The notes below the pieces were generated by a model. The model worked only from the letters and a program-made list of their open reading frames with translations, was not told the DNA's origin and ran no database searches. Both the position numbers and the translations under genes were made by a program. Below are positions 24,572-36,161 of a stretch of DNA of 64,000 nt, one piece after another. Source of the DNA: Aquanectria penicillioides (taxonomy: Eukaryota; Ascomycota; Sordariomycetes; Hypocreales; Nectriaceae); NCBI GenBank assembly GCA_003415625.1, contig PYIU01000003.1, forward strand, positions 7,192,001-7,256,000. Direction: 5' to 3'. Every line of letters begins with the position of its first letter. The first letter of the stretch is position 1.

Positions 24572-25762
24572 ATGTTGATCTATCTGGCCCTTTTCTTCAT
24601 CACCTGCGTCATCATGACCAACATCCTCCCCGACTCCCTCCTTGCGGAAACCCGTCGCAAGCTAGCTGATAGCATACTACCACATGGCGAAAATGACGGC
24701 CCCGTTCAAAGCGTTTTCGGCGACGACCCTTACAGCCCGACGCTTGTCGACTTGATTGTCGTCAGGGCTATGCTTACGAAGGGAAAGAAGCTTCCAAATG
24801 ATCTGGTCGACATAATCTATGACCATGCGGAATACTGGGGTCACTCTACCAACGAAATAAATTTCCTAGAGGAGCACCAATCTCCTCTGCGCGTTGAAGG
24901 AACCAGCGAGAATGAGAACAAGTTCCTAGTAAGCACCAATGAATGCGAGAGGCCACCGCCTGGACCGTGACTGATTTTCCCCAGCTTCGTGCATTCCCTG
25001 TGGGATTAACAGGCATTAAACATAGAAAAGATTTGGCTGAAGAGCTAGCTTGGGACACAAATGAGGCGAAACCGCAGCCTCTGGACAAAGAACACGATCC
25101 GGAATATTTCCACAGGCTCGTTGGTTACCCCACGCCAAAGCTCGCCCTTCCTGTACGAAAAATTGTCTTTTCCATACGTAGTAAAGACCAGGGCTGGGGA
25201 GGGGAGCGTGACAATCGTGGGACATTCAACGGCTCATGGACCTGGTTCGAAGCTGGCTTAGAAAGATTTGATGCGAATCAAACCTGTGAGTGGACTTCTC
25301 CCCATACTTAGCTAGGAAATAACGCTGACTTTTGAAGGTGATGCCCAATGTACTTACGATGTTCGATTCAAATCTGTTTCATCTACAGCATCTCCTCTTC
25401 CCGTGTGCGGCCTACGCCCCCTCTACCCCGAGATTAAACTCAACTCAGAAGACGAGGACAAGCTCCAGTATCATCACCCGCTCCTCCCTAACGTCCGACA
25501 TCAGATCCAGCGCAACAGAGCAGCACATAGGGAGTGGCAAGACCATGAGGTTACTTGGTCGTATCTAGACGATGTCAACCCAAATACGGATGAGGCCAAG
25601 AGAATGGACGTGCAGCTTGGTCGGGGTCGTGAGTCGCTGGATGGGAGCTTTGTGAGAGATTTGAAGCTAGGGGATGTGGTGACCATATGGGCAAAAGCAA
25701 GATTCCCAGGATGGGCCAACCACATTGAGAAAGTGAAGATAGACATTTACTGGGCTATTTGA
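24572..25762 (+). CDS. Hypothetical protein, conserved-looking, F-box-like N-terminal motif
   Basis: I do not recognise the family with confidence. Exons 24572-24928, 24985-25285 and 25338-25762 join in frame to 360 residues, through GTAAGC...CCCCAG and GTGAGT...TGAAG introns. From the first ATG the N-terminus is hydrophobic (MLIYLALFFITCVIM). A second ATG at 24614 (MTNILPDSLL) would drop this segment and is equally possible, so a membrane anchor is unproven. Residues 74-89 (LPNDLVDIIYDHAEYW) resemble the first helix of F-box-like motifs. The central part (VRKIVFSIRSKDQGWGGERD, SWTWFEAGLERF) and the C-terminal part (RNRAAHREWQDHEVTWSYLD, LGDVVTIWAKARFPGWANHI) look like a folded beta-rich domain found in fungal proteins of unknown role. 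It is divergent from cysA and convergent with the glyoxalase-fold gene. Confidence 0.8.
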
Positions 25763-25972
25763 TAAGGATTGCATGTATTAGTACTTTTAGTCACTTTGCG
25801 AAACAACGGGGATTTTCAAAAAAAGAACTTGAACTTTCATCTCATCTACATCTCTCCATCTGAAGCTCTATACATCAAACCACCCCCAACATCTGCCAAA
25901 ACAAAAAGAAAATACATTTTCAATATACACCAATGAAGAAAATATCATATGATATGTTTAAAAGTTTGCGAA

Positions 25973-26701
25973 TTAGATGGAGGCTCCGTTCTGAGCCTGA
26001 ATTTCAACCATGTTTCCGTCAGGATCGGTGACAACGATGAATGGCTGGTAGAAGGGAACCATGGTTGTCAGAATGGTCTGTTGCTCAGCCTCGGAAATCT
26101 GGGCAACGGCTTCGTCAGAGAGGCCAGTGGCAATGGCAAGTCGGCTGTGGAAGGAGATGTCTTCGCCGTATCGCTTGAGGACCTTGACGTCGGGGAAGGA
26201 ATCGAGACGAGCCTGGGTGGCCTCGATATCGGGGACAACCATGCCGAGATGACCAAAGGTGTTTGTAACCTTGGTGGAGGCGGAGAGCTTGTTCTTGGGA
26301 ACGTCAAGGTAGAGCAGCTCGAGGAGACCCTCGGCGTTGTTCTTCTCCCTGTTGAGCTCGGTGGTGGTCTGGTAGCCGGTGCCGTTCTTGCCGCCGTGGC
26401 TGTGGCCCATGTAAGTGATGGAGTAGTGCTCAGAGACGTGGAAGGTGAAGATCTTGCGCATGCCAAAGACGTTGGAGTAGAATTCGACGCTTGCGTTGAG
26501 GTCCCTGACGTTCAGGGCCTGGTGGTTGAGAGAGTAGCCAAGGGTGGCGGGATCAGCGCCAGCGTCACTGCCATACTCGGGGTACGGGTATGAGCTGTTG
26601 TCACGCCTGGAGGGAATATGGGTGACACATGCCGAGGAGGAGGCGATGAGCTGGCCAGCAACCAGGAGGGCTGAAGTCATGAGGGAGGTGAATTGGACCA
26701 T
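25973..26701 (-). CDS. Secreted glyoxalase I-like (VOC superfamily) protein
   Basis: Single exon, 242 residues. Residues 1-24 form a signal peptide (MVQFTSLMTSALLVAGQLIA...). The rest is a two-module VOC fold resembling lactoylglutathione lyase: LNHQALNVRDLNASVEFYSN, then FGMRKIFTF, then GLLELLYLDVPKNK, TFGHLGMVVPD and VTDPDGNMVEIQ. The four predicted metal ligands are present as His60, Glu128, His151 and Glu233, so catalysis by glyoxalase chemistry is possible. Glyoxalase I normally works in the cytosol on the hemithioacetal of methylglyoxal and glutathione. A signal peptide makes this copy unusual, and its natural substrate may be different, for example in detoxification outside the cell or in the vacuole. 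It ends 210 bases from the stop of the convergent hypothetical gene. Confidence 0.88.
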   Translation of the reverse strand: MVQFTSLMTSALLVAGQLIASSSACVTHIPSRRDNSSYPYPEYGSDAGADPATLGYSLNHQALNVRDLNASVEFYSNVFGMRKIFTFHVSEHYSITYMGHSHGGKNGTGYQTTTELNREKNNAEGLLELLYLDVPKNKLSASTKVTNTFGHLGMVVPDIEATQARLDSFPDVKVLKRYGEDISFHSRLAIATGLSDEAVAQISEAEQQTILTTMVPFYQPFIVVTDPDGNMVEIQAQNGASI

Positions 26702-28353
26702 TGTGAAGTATTGAGAAGCGGTGAGTAACAGCGGCTGGGTTGTAAGTTGTAAGAATGGGTTGCTGAATCAACTAGAAAAGATGAGGATGATGAGCTTAGG
26801 ATTAGATCAAAACATTGGGTGAATGAAGGAACATCTTTATAGACATCTTGACAACTGCTGCGTGGCGAGTTGAGGCCGAAAGTGTCCGATATCCGAACGA
26901 GACCTCGTCACCCAACAGACACAGCCTTCAACCATCCGCATTCACGTCCTCATCCCAGCATCTTGATCGCTAATCGACTAGAGGAAATTAAACGGCCATT
27001 GGGGCGGTGTCAAGCTGGGAAGCCTGCCACACGTCACTGGATGAACCTGGGGCGCAGGAATCGTTGGACGGGGCGCAAGGAGCAGGGATGCTCGCGACTC
27101 GAGACTCAATTGACATCCTTCGCGCGAACGCCAGTAACCCTCCGCACTTTACCTGGATACTGATGGGAGGGTTTCCAACCAGTGAGCTTTCCTCCCCCGC
27201 CTCTCTCCGTTGGCAACGGTGCTGGGTTATCTGGGTTGTTGTCTCGTAGGGCTTCGCAGACGTGCGATGCCGAGGCATTTGCTACGGGCCCTAAAGTCCC
27301 TTTGCAACCTTGGACTCCTTCAAGTGCTGAGATGGCTTCAACTTCCAAGGCATCGGGTGTCGATGGAGTTTCCATCCCAGCTCCTCCCCTTCCAAATCAA
27401 AGCAAAATTCCAAATTGGTTTTCATGAAAGGGGATATGCAATTCCCAGACTTGAGACGCCGGTTACCGACCCCCCGGGATCACTGCAGCCAACACGGACA
27501 GGGTCTTCGTGCAGGGCCAAAAAGAAAAAAGAATTGTATTGTGTTGGTCCAACCTGGACTTGTGTACTCCGTAAGGCTTGACTAGACGGGGCCCCCCCGA
27601 TTTGGACGACGAGATTGGTGGATGCCAAGCCGCGTATCCGAAAGTGCGCGTGCGCGAGACTCAAAGCCCGCGAATGCCGAAAGCTCAACAGCGAAAGCGG
27701 GCCGAGACTGTGCCACGTCCACGGCACAGGATCTATCCCCATAGACAAGACAAGGGGGGCCCTTCACTGTTGGTCGTCTCGAAAACAACATTTCAACGCT
27801 GGCTACTGCGGGCCGTCAGCTTGTTGGTTGTTTGTGGGGATCAATCAACGCATTTGATTCACGAAAGCCGCAGATACTTGTCTATGACGCGTGTCAATTG
27901 GTCGGTGAGGCATCGGTTGTGCTGTAGGCGAGTGCGAGTGCGAGCGAGCGAGCTTGTCAGTGGTGCTGTTGAAGGTTGACAAGGAAGCCGAATGACATTC
28001 ACCATCATCCCCATCCGATGTTTTGACAAGGCTGTGGTGGTTTGTTTCCTCGAACTTCTAAGGGTGGCTTACACAGGATTTTTGGCGCAGCTGCGTTGCA
28101 TGTGCCAATCACCCCCCATTTGCCTATTTGGGGCCAGACCAAGTTGATTGGTGTCCATTCTTACCACTGCTGCCAGCCTTGAATCGCTTCACTCACCATA
28201 CATGATCGACAGCACTGCTCAGTGACGCACGCTCAAACTCGCATGCCCCACGAAATGAAATCGGTCGCGAACGCACTTAGGATATCAAACCTCGTAGCTG
28301 CAGCACCTCGTCGCCTTGTTCCCAGTCAACGTCCAATTTTACTAATCCACGCA
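26702..28353. other. Divergent intergenic region, no supported gene
   Basis: About 1.65 kb between the glyoxalase-like gene (minus) and the first Nudix gene (plus). The open frames are short, overlapping on both strands and not family-like. I see no repeat or RNA gene. Confidence 0.55.
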
Positions 28354-29233
28354 ATGTCAACCACCACAACCCTCACATCTCACAACATCCCTCTCAGCCT
28401 GCCCAGTGGACTCTCACAGGACCAGCTCCTGGCATTCAAGCCATTCAAGGTGGGTGCCGTTTGAATTCATAATCATCCATCGAGAGACAAAATGCTGACT
28501 CATGCCAGAGCTGGATCGACACCCTGAGCAGCTCGCTGCGTCTTCAATCAGCCGCGGGGCATCCCTTCCACGCAGACCCCTACGCCCTCCGCTCCATCGA
28601 CATCCAGTCCTATGACCGCTTTGGAGGCGGCCGCCTTGGATTTGTCAAGCTCGCCGCGACAGTGTCCAATTCCGCTGGCGAAACCCTTCCCGCGATAGCT
28701 CTCCTCCGCGGCCCCAGCGTCGCCATGTTGGTTATGCTCATCCCCAACGACGCCCCGCCCGACTCAGACGAGCGCTACGTTGTTTTGACGGTCCAGCCCC
28801 GCATCCCCGCGGGCAGCCTTGGGTTTGTCGAGTTGCCGGCGGGCATGGTCGATGATGCGGGAAGCTTCAAAGGCGCGGCGGCCAAGGAGATAGAGGAGGA
28901 GCTGGGCGTAACCATCCACGAAGACGAGCTGACCTGCCTCAGCGAGCTCGCCGCCCCAGAGGAGGAAAATGGTGGCGAAGGCCTTGCAAAAGCCATGTAC
29001 CCCAGCGTCGGCGGATGCGACGAGCACATCACCCTCTTCAGCCATGAGAGACGTATTCCGCGGGAGCAGCTTCAAGAGTGGAGCGGACGACTTACGGGCT
29101 CAGATCACAAGGGGAAAAGATCACTCTCAAGGTGGTTCCCATGAAGGAAGCGTGGAAGGCTGGCGGCCGCGATGCAAAGTGCCTTGCCGCCCTAGCTCTT
29201 TGGCAGGGGCTTAAGGAGGAAAAGAAGCTGTGA
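28354..29233 (+). CDS. Nudix hydrolase, ADP-sugar pyrophosphatase (NUDX14-like), with one-base frame break
   Basis: Exons 28354-28449 and 28509-29233 are separated by a GTGGGT...GCCAG intron. The product would be about 273 residues. The start MSTTTTLTSHNIPL was chosen over an upstream ATG at 28222 in the same frame because the leader is not protein-like. A Nudix box lies at residues 144-166 (GMVDDAGSFKGAAAKEIEEELG), with the spacing of the NUDX14-like subgroup rather than the canonical form. LTVQPRIPAGSLGFVELPAG and MYPSVGGCDEHITLF support it. At 29097-29099 the frame breaks: EWSGRLTG continues as LRSQGEKITLKVVPMKEAWK...EKKL in the -1 frame to a stop at 29231-29233. One extra G in the GGG run at 29096-29098 restores it. 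The family hydrolyses ADP-sugars or ADP-ribose. It is convergent with another Nudix gene 58 bases away. Without repair the protein would lose about 45 residues. Confidence 0.85.
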
Positions 29234-29291
29234 ATTGTCTAGCTCTACCCCGTCTATATGGTCTATCGCCAACATCTCTATTCGACCACGT

Positions 29292-30026
29292 CTATAGCTT
29301 ATATCTCTGGGCCAGCAAGATGCCCTCAGCAAAGGTTCCGATGCGGGCGTCGATGGCGCAGCCCTCCGCCTCCAGCTTCTTGCACTCATCCCACAGGTCC
29401 GCCAGAGGCACAGTAAAGACCTCGATGAACTCGTTCTCCTCCAGCTCCGGCTTCGGGTTCTGGTTCTCGGGCAGCGACATGTCGATGGAGACGTGCACCA
29501 TGCGCAGGTTAGTGTTGCAGAAGCCGGGGTCGTTGTACATGATGGGAGACGTCTCCGTCACCACGCCCACGTAGCCAGTCTCCTCTTTGAGCTCACGCAC
29601 GGCAGCCTGCTCGGCAGTCTCACCGGCATCGATGAGGCCCGCGGGGACCTCAATCGTGACCAGATCGATTGGGGCCGGTACTGCTTCTGGAGGATGATTT
29701 CCTTGCCGGTAGGCTTGTCCAAGACGGCGACGATTCCGACGCCGTCGATGTCGGCGTCCTTGGGACGGGTGCGGCGCTCAGCAGACTCCCATGTTCGGGT
29801 GACGCCGTTGGGGTCCTGGTAGTTAATCCTGGAAGAGGGAACCGTTAGCAAGCTTGAGTGGGTAGAGCCCAGCAGCCGATTGAGTTTCGTACTTGACCAG
29901 CTTCGTCCAGCGGGCCTCGGACTCGGGCTAGAAGTGTATGTTAGCAGGGTGGCCAATTCGTAGCAATTCAAGCGAATCACGCACCAGCGGCCCAGTCGAC
30001 AGTACTTTGGCGTCTGAAATGGACAT
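29292..30026 (-). CDS. ysa1: Nudix hydrolase, ADP-ribose pyrophosphatase (Ysa1/NUDT5-like), with one-base frame break
   Basis: Minus-strand exons 30026-29985, 29927-29893 and 29828-29292 are joined by GTGCGT...CTTCTAG and GTACGA...TTCCAG introns. The product would be about 204 residues, starting MSISDAKVLSTGPL and continuing ESEARWTKLVKINYQDPNG. The text is family-like through GIVAVLDKPTGKEIILQKQY, then breaks at the GGGG run 29671-29674 (CCCC on the coding strand). One extra C gives RPPIDLVTIEVPAGLIDAGE and the perfect canonical Nudix box GX5EX7REUXEEXGU, which is present intact downstream. Total coding length is 2 modulo 3. Ysa1 hydrolyses ADP-ribose to AMP and ribose 5-phosphate. As written, the frame break lies before the catalytic box, so the gene would be null unless the base is a sequencing loss. 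Confidence 0.88.
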
Positions 30027-33000
30027 GATTGCAGCTCTATGATTTCTATGTTTAGTTGTAACCAAGTGGATCGCGGCCCAAAGCAAACAATGCAGTACCC
30101 CGCCGAAGTTCGGTCGGCGAAGGAGGGGCTCTTGACTACGTCACCGAGCTACCCTATAGCATGAGTTGATCGATATAGGACTCACCGCGACGTCGATTAG
30201 ATTGATACCGGATCGGTAGTCAGAATGAGGCTCTTCGTCATTCACAAAGGCGTGTTGGCCCCAGTTGCCGACCATCAGACCAAGACGCAGAAAGAGCAAC
30301 GGTAGAAGTTGGAATTCCACGTATGGCCCATCAAAGGATCTGTGATGTAGGGGAAGCTGCTTGTTTAACTTGCACCTCCATTTTCACTACACCTCGCAAA
30401 ACCAATCGCTGTGCAACTTTGTTCCAAGTTGCGTAACTTTGACTCTGGCGTGGGTGTCTCCATTGACTAAGTGAGGAAATACACATGCACGGCAGGTCGA
30501 TCTATGCATGGCGATCTGTGGGGATGATTTTGTCCCCCTGTTGTGTTGCAACTCTCATTGCCATAGTTGAGCTTGTGGGCCGACTTAGTAGCATGTAATG
30601 TAACAAGGTACAGCTCTGATCCCATTACTATTGGCCTGAGCTATTTGAGCGTAGCAACATTGGACATGTAGATCATGAACAAATCGATACCTATGGGTTG
30701 TAGCTTCAGCGTGTCCATTTGTCTTGGAGTGCGCAACATTAGAGATAATAGCCCCTCGATACCTTTCTCCCCATGCGCTCCGTGGTCGCAACTCGTATCT
30801 AATCTAACCCGAAAGAAACTTCAGCACAAGAATTTAAGTTCATGCAGAAGAGGCGACTGAGCGACGTTTAGTCTTGGGCTTAGTGCTTCGCTGATAAGCC
30901 TTGAGCACACCCATGCCGACGGCAGCGGCAAAATCTCCCTTGGCATTGTCGTGGCGATAGACCTCTTAGCTGTGCTCGTTCACACATTGGATCTAATGTG
31001 GGACGTAAAGGGAGGGGATGTTGCGACATGGTGATGTCGTATAAGTGTAGACTAATCCGTTTCCATGCTGGCGAAATCTGACAGATAATTCTCTACATTG
31101 CAGGTCTGCGGGCGGGCGGAAGACTGGAACTTTTGATATCGGATATGCCCATCTTTGAGAATGTGTTACCGTCATTGGTGAGGATTTGGAAAATCCTAGC
31201 TTCCCAAACTCTGCCGACATGAATTACCAAGGGCCACTGACCCAAACGACGACTGGGGCGCTCTCAAAGCCGTAAACTGGTTGCACCCGAACCAGACAAG
31301 TAGCCTCCTACCCAGAGCTGCTTGGCTACTCTCAAGCTACCTTCTGTGCTCTGATGTATGGACCCAACATTGCAAGTGGAATATCATGCCTGAAGTCCTG
31401 GAGAGGAAGCTAGTGTTGCTATGTTCACATCTGACATGGCCATGTTTACTTCCGGCGCCTTGATGCCGATATCGCTCGCGGTGGCAATGCTCTGTTTTCT
31501 GCTTCCTTGTGGTGTTGTGAGAGAGATATGTCCATTGGATTGTTACGAAGATAAGCAAGGGGAACAAACCGGTTTTGCACCAAATGGAAAGGTCGGACGA
31601 GGAAGCCGACGAGCACTTACACGCGATTACCACCTCAACCTCTAGATCGGGACTGGTGGCAACGTTGTCGCAAACTACAGCTACGTCCCATTACGGGACT
31701 AATGAGTGCTAGCGGCTGCATTTGTTGATTCATTGAGGAAGCTATCCGACCCAACTCGTTCCATCAAGAAGTCTCTTTTGCTAGTTGCACAAATTGCTCT
31801 TCAAACACTTTCCTCATGCATCACACACAGGAGTCCAGAAATCTTACATCCGATAGTTCAGTTCACAAATCCGTAGAGGCAGCGACTGAAAGCTGAATTT
31901 TGATGTGAATTGAGCCATCTCCTGTTATTCCTTGCTCTTCCGCCAAGACAGACCCATGCTGTAATACGAGTCGAGTTCTAGTACTGTACTCCATGGTACA
32001 GCGTTGTGCAGAATTTCTTCCGTCGAGAGTAGCGACCTTGGATACCGGTTGTAAAGATAATATAACAAATTAGTACTGAAATCAAAAGGACCTTTTCTTT
32101 CAATAATGTCTTAAATAGTTTGTACGCTTATTTTCTTCTGATTCTATTTGCCGACGGCCTTTCGCTACATTTGGGGACCCTACCCTCGCCATACCACGAC
32201 ATCAACATCGTTCGCCTTTTCGCGTACCTTGCCTGGCGAGCCAGGATGAATGCAGTTTTAGGTTTCTGATTTGATCCTTTAACTCGCTTCCGAAAAAAAT
32301 GTACCCGAAATGCCCACGTTTTCTTCCCAGGGTGGCGGAAGGGTATGGTTTGATCACACCACAAAAGTCGGATGCATGGGTTGATCGGGAGGCCATCCCG
32401 AGCCTCGATAACCATTATGCGTCTCAATGAATTGTCAAAGAGAAATGGCAGGAGAACGGGTGGGGAAGAGTAGAAATGAGAAGATGCATAACATGGATAA
32501 GTTGATGATAAACATGGTTGCTCAATCAATATTAGACTTACGAGCATTGCCGGTACTATTTGAAATGACATGCTAGTAAAGACATGAATGAATAGTCAGG
32601 ATCATAATAAATAATTTTGCGGAGGGTATCGGAGCGCTGCGCTGCATATCGAGTGCTTCTAATACCCCGATGTGGAGGGTTTCCCCAGACGCCACTCAGA
32701 CGACGGGTCGGACCTTAGTCCCGATGCTCGACTGCCCGGGGTGTTCGTGGACTCGTTTGATATGCCCCGTAGTTTCGTGCGCCATTCTGTCAAAAAGCGG
32801 CGCTTATCTGCGGGTATATGCCATTTTGGGATGGCAGATACGGCTTCATTGCATAGACAGGGTTCTTTTGTCCGCTGCAGCTTGCGTTCCCCTCACTGCA
32901 CGTCGTTCAGTGTGCCGGTTACGGCTCCGTTTGGTGCACTCTGGCAATCCAAAGGCCTTGCAGATTAACAAACGGGGACTCATTTGGCCTCCGAGGCCTC

Positions 33001-33307
33001 ACGTAGATCTTCATCCGCCATCGTGGGCCCGGGTGGTTGGGTCTCATGATCCTATCGCCAAGGTCCCATTGTTGATTGCAACCCTCCCGACTCGAAGCCT
33101 CGGCCAACCGACTTGGCGGTATGCTTTATCGAAACTGGAAGGACCGGAGTGATCAATTTGATGACAAGTTTGCCGATCATGTTAGCATTGTGTAAGTCCT
33201 AATCCTGGCTGTAATGCTGTAGTACATAACAGCCGTTACGTCCTCGGTGGCATCGGCATGGTCGCTCTAGTGCTCTGATTATTGTGCATACCAAGTCCTA
33301 ATCCAGG
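30027..33307. other. Gene-poor region between the Nudix pair and the OPT transporter
   Basis: About 3.3 kb. Base composition looks more AT-rich than around it, and open frames are short on both strands. The longest, minus 32571-32128 (147 codons), matches nothing I know. A plus-strand piece at 31430-31540 (hydrophobic) is faintly transporter-like but unsupported. It could be a decayed, mutated insertion, but I see no terminal repeats or target duplications. Confidence 0.45.
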
Positions 33308-35724
33308 ATGAAGAACCCATTCAGGAGTTCTGACGCCATTGATGGCATCTCTGCTGAGCCCATTGAGGTTCCGGAGAAAAGTGCTACGTCGGAGACCACA
33401 CACTGCCCCACGGATTCTAAATCCCCCCATACCGATGTTGATGCCTTTGGTGGGACTCCTGTTGACTTCGAGGCTACAGAGGTAAGAAAGGACGATGGAC
33501 TTTTTTCTGAAGACTCGCCATATGAAGAAGTCCGTGCAGCTGTTCGCAACACGGACGGAGGGGGGGTGGCCAACACAGTCAGGGCCTGGGTGCTAGGAAT
33601 GTTCTTCGTTACCGTTGGAGCTGCTCTCAACATGTTTCTGAGCATGAGGTACGATCGTGTAGCAAGATGAAAAAGGACATCCTGCTGACAGTTTCCCCTA
33701 GGAGCCCTGCCATCAACTTTCCGGCCCTAGTGGTCCAGCTGCTCGTCTATCCCTTGGGTTGCTTCTGGGCCAAGGTCATGCCTACGCGAGTCTTCACCAC
33801 ATTCGGTATCCGCTGGACCTTCAACACTGGACCATTCACAATTAAGGAGCATGTCGTGATTACCCTCATGTCAAACGTTTCTATCAGTTACAGCTACAGC
33901 ACCAATGCCCTGCTTGCGCTTCAGGGCAAGCCCTTTTACAATGTCAACCTTGGCTGGGGCTTTGCACTTCTCTTCACTCTTAGCTCTCAGCTTATTGGAA
34001 TATCCCTGGCCGGATTATTCAGAAGATTTCTCATTTGGCCAGCGGCCATGATATGGCCCAGTCAGTTTGCTAACACGTCGCTCTTCTACGCGCTCCACGA
34101 TAAGAGTAAGAGTGATGGTGTCCACTCCAACGGATGGCTTATCAGTCGATATCGTTGGTTTGGAATTGTCACGGCAGCCATGTTCTGTTACTACTGGATC
34201 CCGGGCGTTTTGTGGCAGGGACTCTCAGTGTTTGCTTTTGTCACATGGATCAAACCAAACAACGTTGTGGTTAACCAGCTATTCGGTGGCTTTACGGGCC
34301 TTTCCCTGATCCCGATTACATTCGACTGGACGTATGTCACGGCATACCTCGGTGATCCTATCCTAGCCCCGACCAGCTCTCATGTTAACACCCTCATTGG
34401 CCTATTCTTCTTTGTCATCATCGCCTCCATTGGAATCGTGTATACCGGTGCCCTATACTCTGAATATCTCCCGGTTGTGACATCTCAGACATACGATAAT
34501 ACCCAAGGCTATTACAACGTCAGCAAGATCCTCGGAGACAGCTTCACTTTTGACCCTCAGAAGTATAAAGAATACTCTCCTCTCTTTTTGTCCCCCACTC
34601 TGGCCCTAAACTACGGCCTTTCGTTTGCCGCCTTGACCGCCGCGTTTGTCCACATTGGCTTGCACCATGGGAAAGAAGTCTGGTACCGGTTCAGGGCAGC
34701 GCGCAATCAAGAGCCAGATATCCACATGAAACTCATGAAGAAATATGTTGAGGCTCCTGACTGGTGGTATGGCGTACTGTTCCTGGTATCTGTCGGTCTT
34801 GGTCTGGCCACCACCGAGGGATACAATTCACAGCTGCCTTGGTGGGCTTTCTTCGTGGCCATTATCATCGCCCTCGTCTTCGTCATCCCAACCACCATGA
34901 TTCTTGCAGTATCCAACATCCTACTCAGCTTGAACGTTGTTTCCCCGTTCCTAGCTGGATTTATGATCCCAGGTCGCCCCATCGGTGTCATGATCTTCAA
35001 AGTCTTCAGTACAATCACTCTAGGCCAGGCCCAGACATACAGCGCTGATCTGAAGCTGGCGCATTACATGAAAGTGCCTCCCAAGGTGACGTTTTGGTGC
35101 CAGATTATCGCGACAATATGGGCTGCATTTGTGCAAATTGCTGTTATGAAATGGACCCTTGGTAACATTACCGACATCTGCGACAACGAGCAAAAGGATA
35201 ATTTCACATGTCCCAATGGCCGAGCCTTTTTCTCCTCTAGTATTGTTTGGGGTGTAATTGGGCCACGTCGCATGTTTGGTGAAGGAGGCATGTATTCTGT
35301 GTTTAACTGGTTCTGGCTCATTGGTGCCGGGTTCCCAGTTTTGCTCTACGTCCTCACCAAGGTGCTCAAGTTCTCTTTCTTCCGCCACTTCCACGCACCC
35401 GTGATGCTGGGTGCTATGGCTTGGCTCCCCCCAGCTACCCCTCTGAGTTTCTCGACCTGGGCCCTGTTCGGACTTATCTTCAACAAGTGGATCCGAGGCA
35501 AGTGGAATGGCTGGTGGAGGACATATGCATACACAACAGCTGCGGCTTTGGATGCGGGCCTGATCATCAGCACCATTATCATCTTCTTTGCCATCACGTT
35601 TCCAAATGTGACTATTCCGCAGTGGTGGGGCAATGTCAACGTGTTTAATACCCTAGACGCAAGCTATTCTGCCTTGTTGAAGACTGTTGGTGAAGAGGAG
35701 ACATTTGGACCAAAGACATGGTGA
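33308..35724 (+). CDS. OPT-family oligopeptide transporter
   Basis: Exons 33308-33648 and 33702-35724 join in frame (GTACGA...CCCTAG intron, CTGAC branch site) to 787 residues. A roughly 95-residue acidic cytosolic N-terminus (with FSEDSPYEEVRAAVRNTD) precedes about 14-16 membrane segments beginning near residue 97. Family landmarks: the KEH block at residues 155-163 reads NTGPFTIKEH, where most OPT proteins have NPGPF, so Thr156 replaces the usual Pro. The conserved KIPPR-like motif appears as MKVPPK near 570. FWCQIIATIWAAFVQIAVMKW and FHAPVMLGAMAWLPPATPLS follow the family pattern. OPT proteins are proton-coupled plasma-membrane importers of short peptides, glutathione or related compounds. 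The precise substrate is not predictable. The frame is intact. It is convergent with the GH16 gene. Confidence 0.93.
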
Positions 35725-36161
35725 GGAAGGACTGGGTATTAAGATAATGAGCTTAGTTTGAAGATACAAGAGTAAAATCAGCACGAATTCGCGAGCCTGT
35801 GATAGTACTTGAAAATCGTATCAAAGTAGCTCGATAATTTGGCGACTGTAGGGCCAAGCCGAATCCTCATATTCACATTAGGTTACGTCTTTATCAGACG
35901 TTAGTCAGGAAGTTCATTTTTTAAACCGAGCATCAGTGATGAATCTATCGCTGTTTAAGAGGGACCGGTGTGCATGGTGGCACAACTTTCTACGATCAAA
36001 GTCCAGTTGAAGTCACATCAAGATTGTTATACAATGCGTCTTAAGACCAATAAAAGCTTTTTGTTACATATCCAAGAAAAGAATATACAGATAAGGCGAT
36101 GGCCGTTCTATTAGGTGCGCTTTGCCTTCCGAGAAGTAGAGCATCGGCCAGAAGAAGTTTC
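35725..36161. other. Tail-to-tail intergenic region
   Basis: It holds the 3' regions of the OPT (plus) and GH16 (minus) genes. An AT-rich stretch with possible polyadenylation sequence (AATAAAAGC near 36050) lies in it. No gene is seen. Confidence 0.6.
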
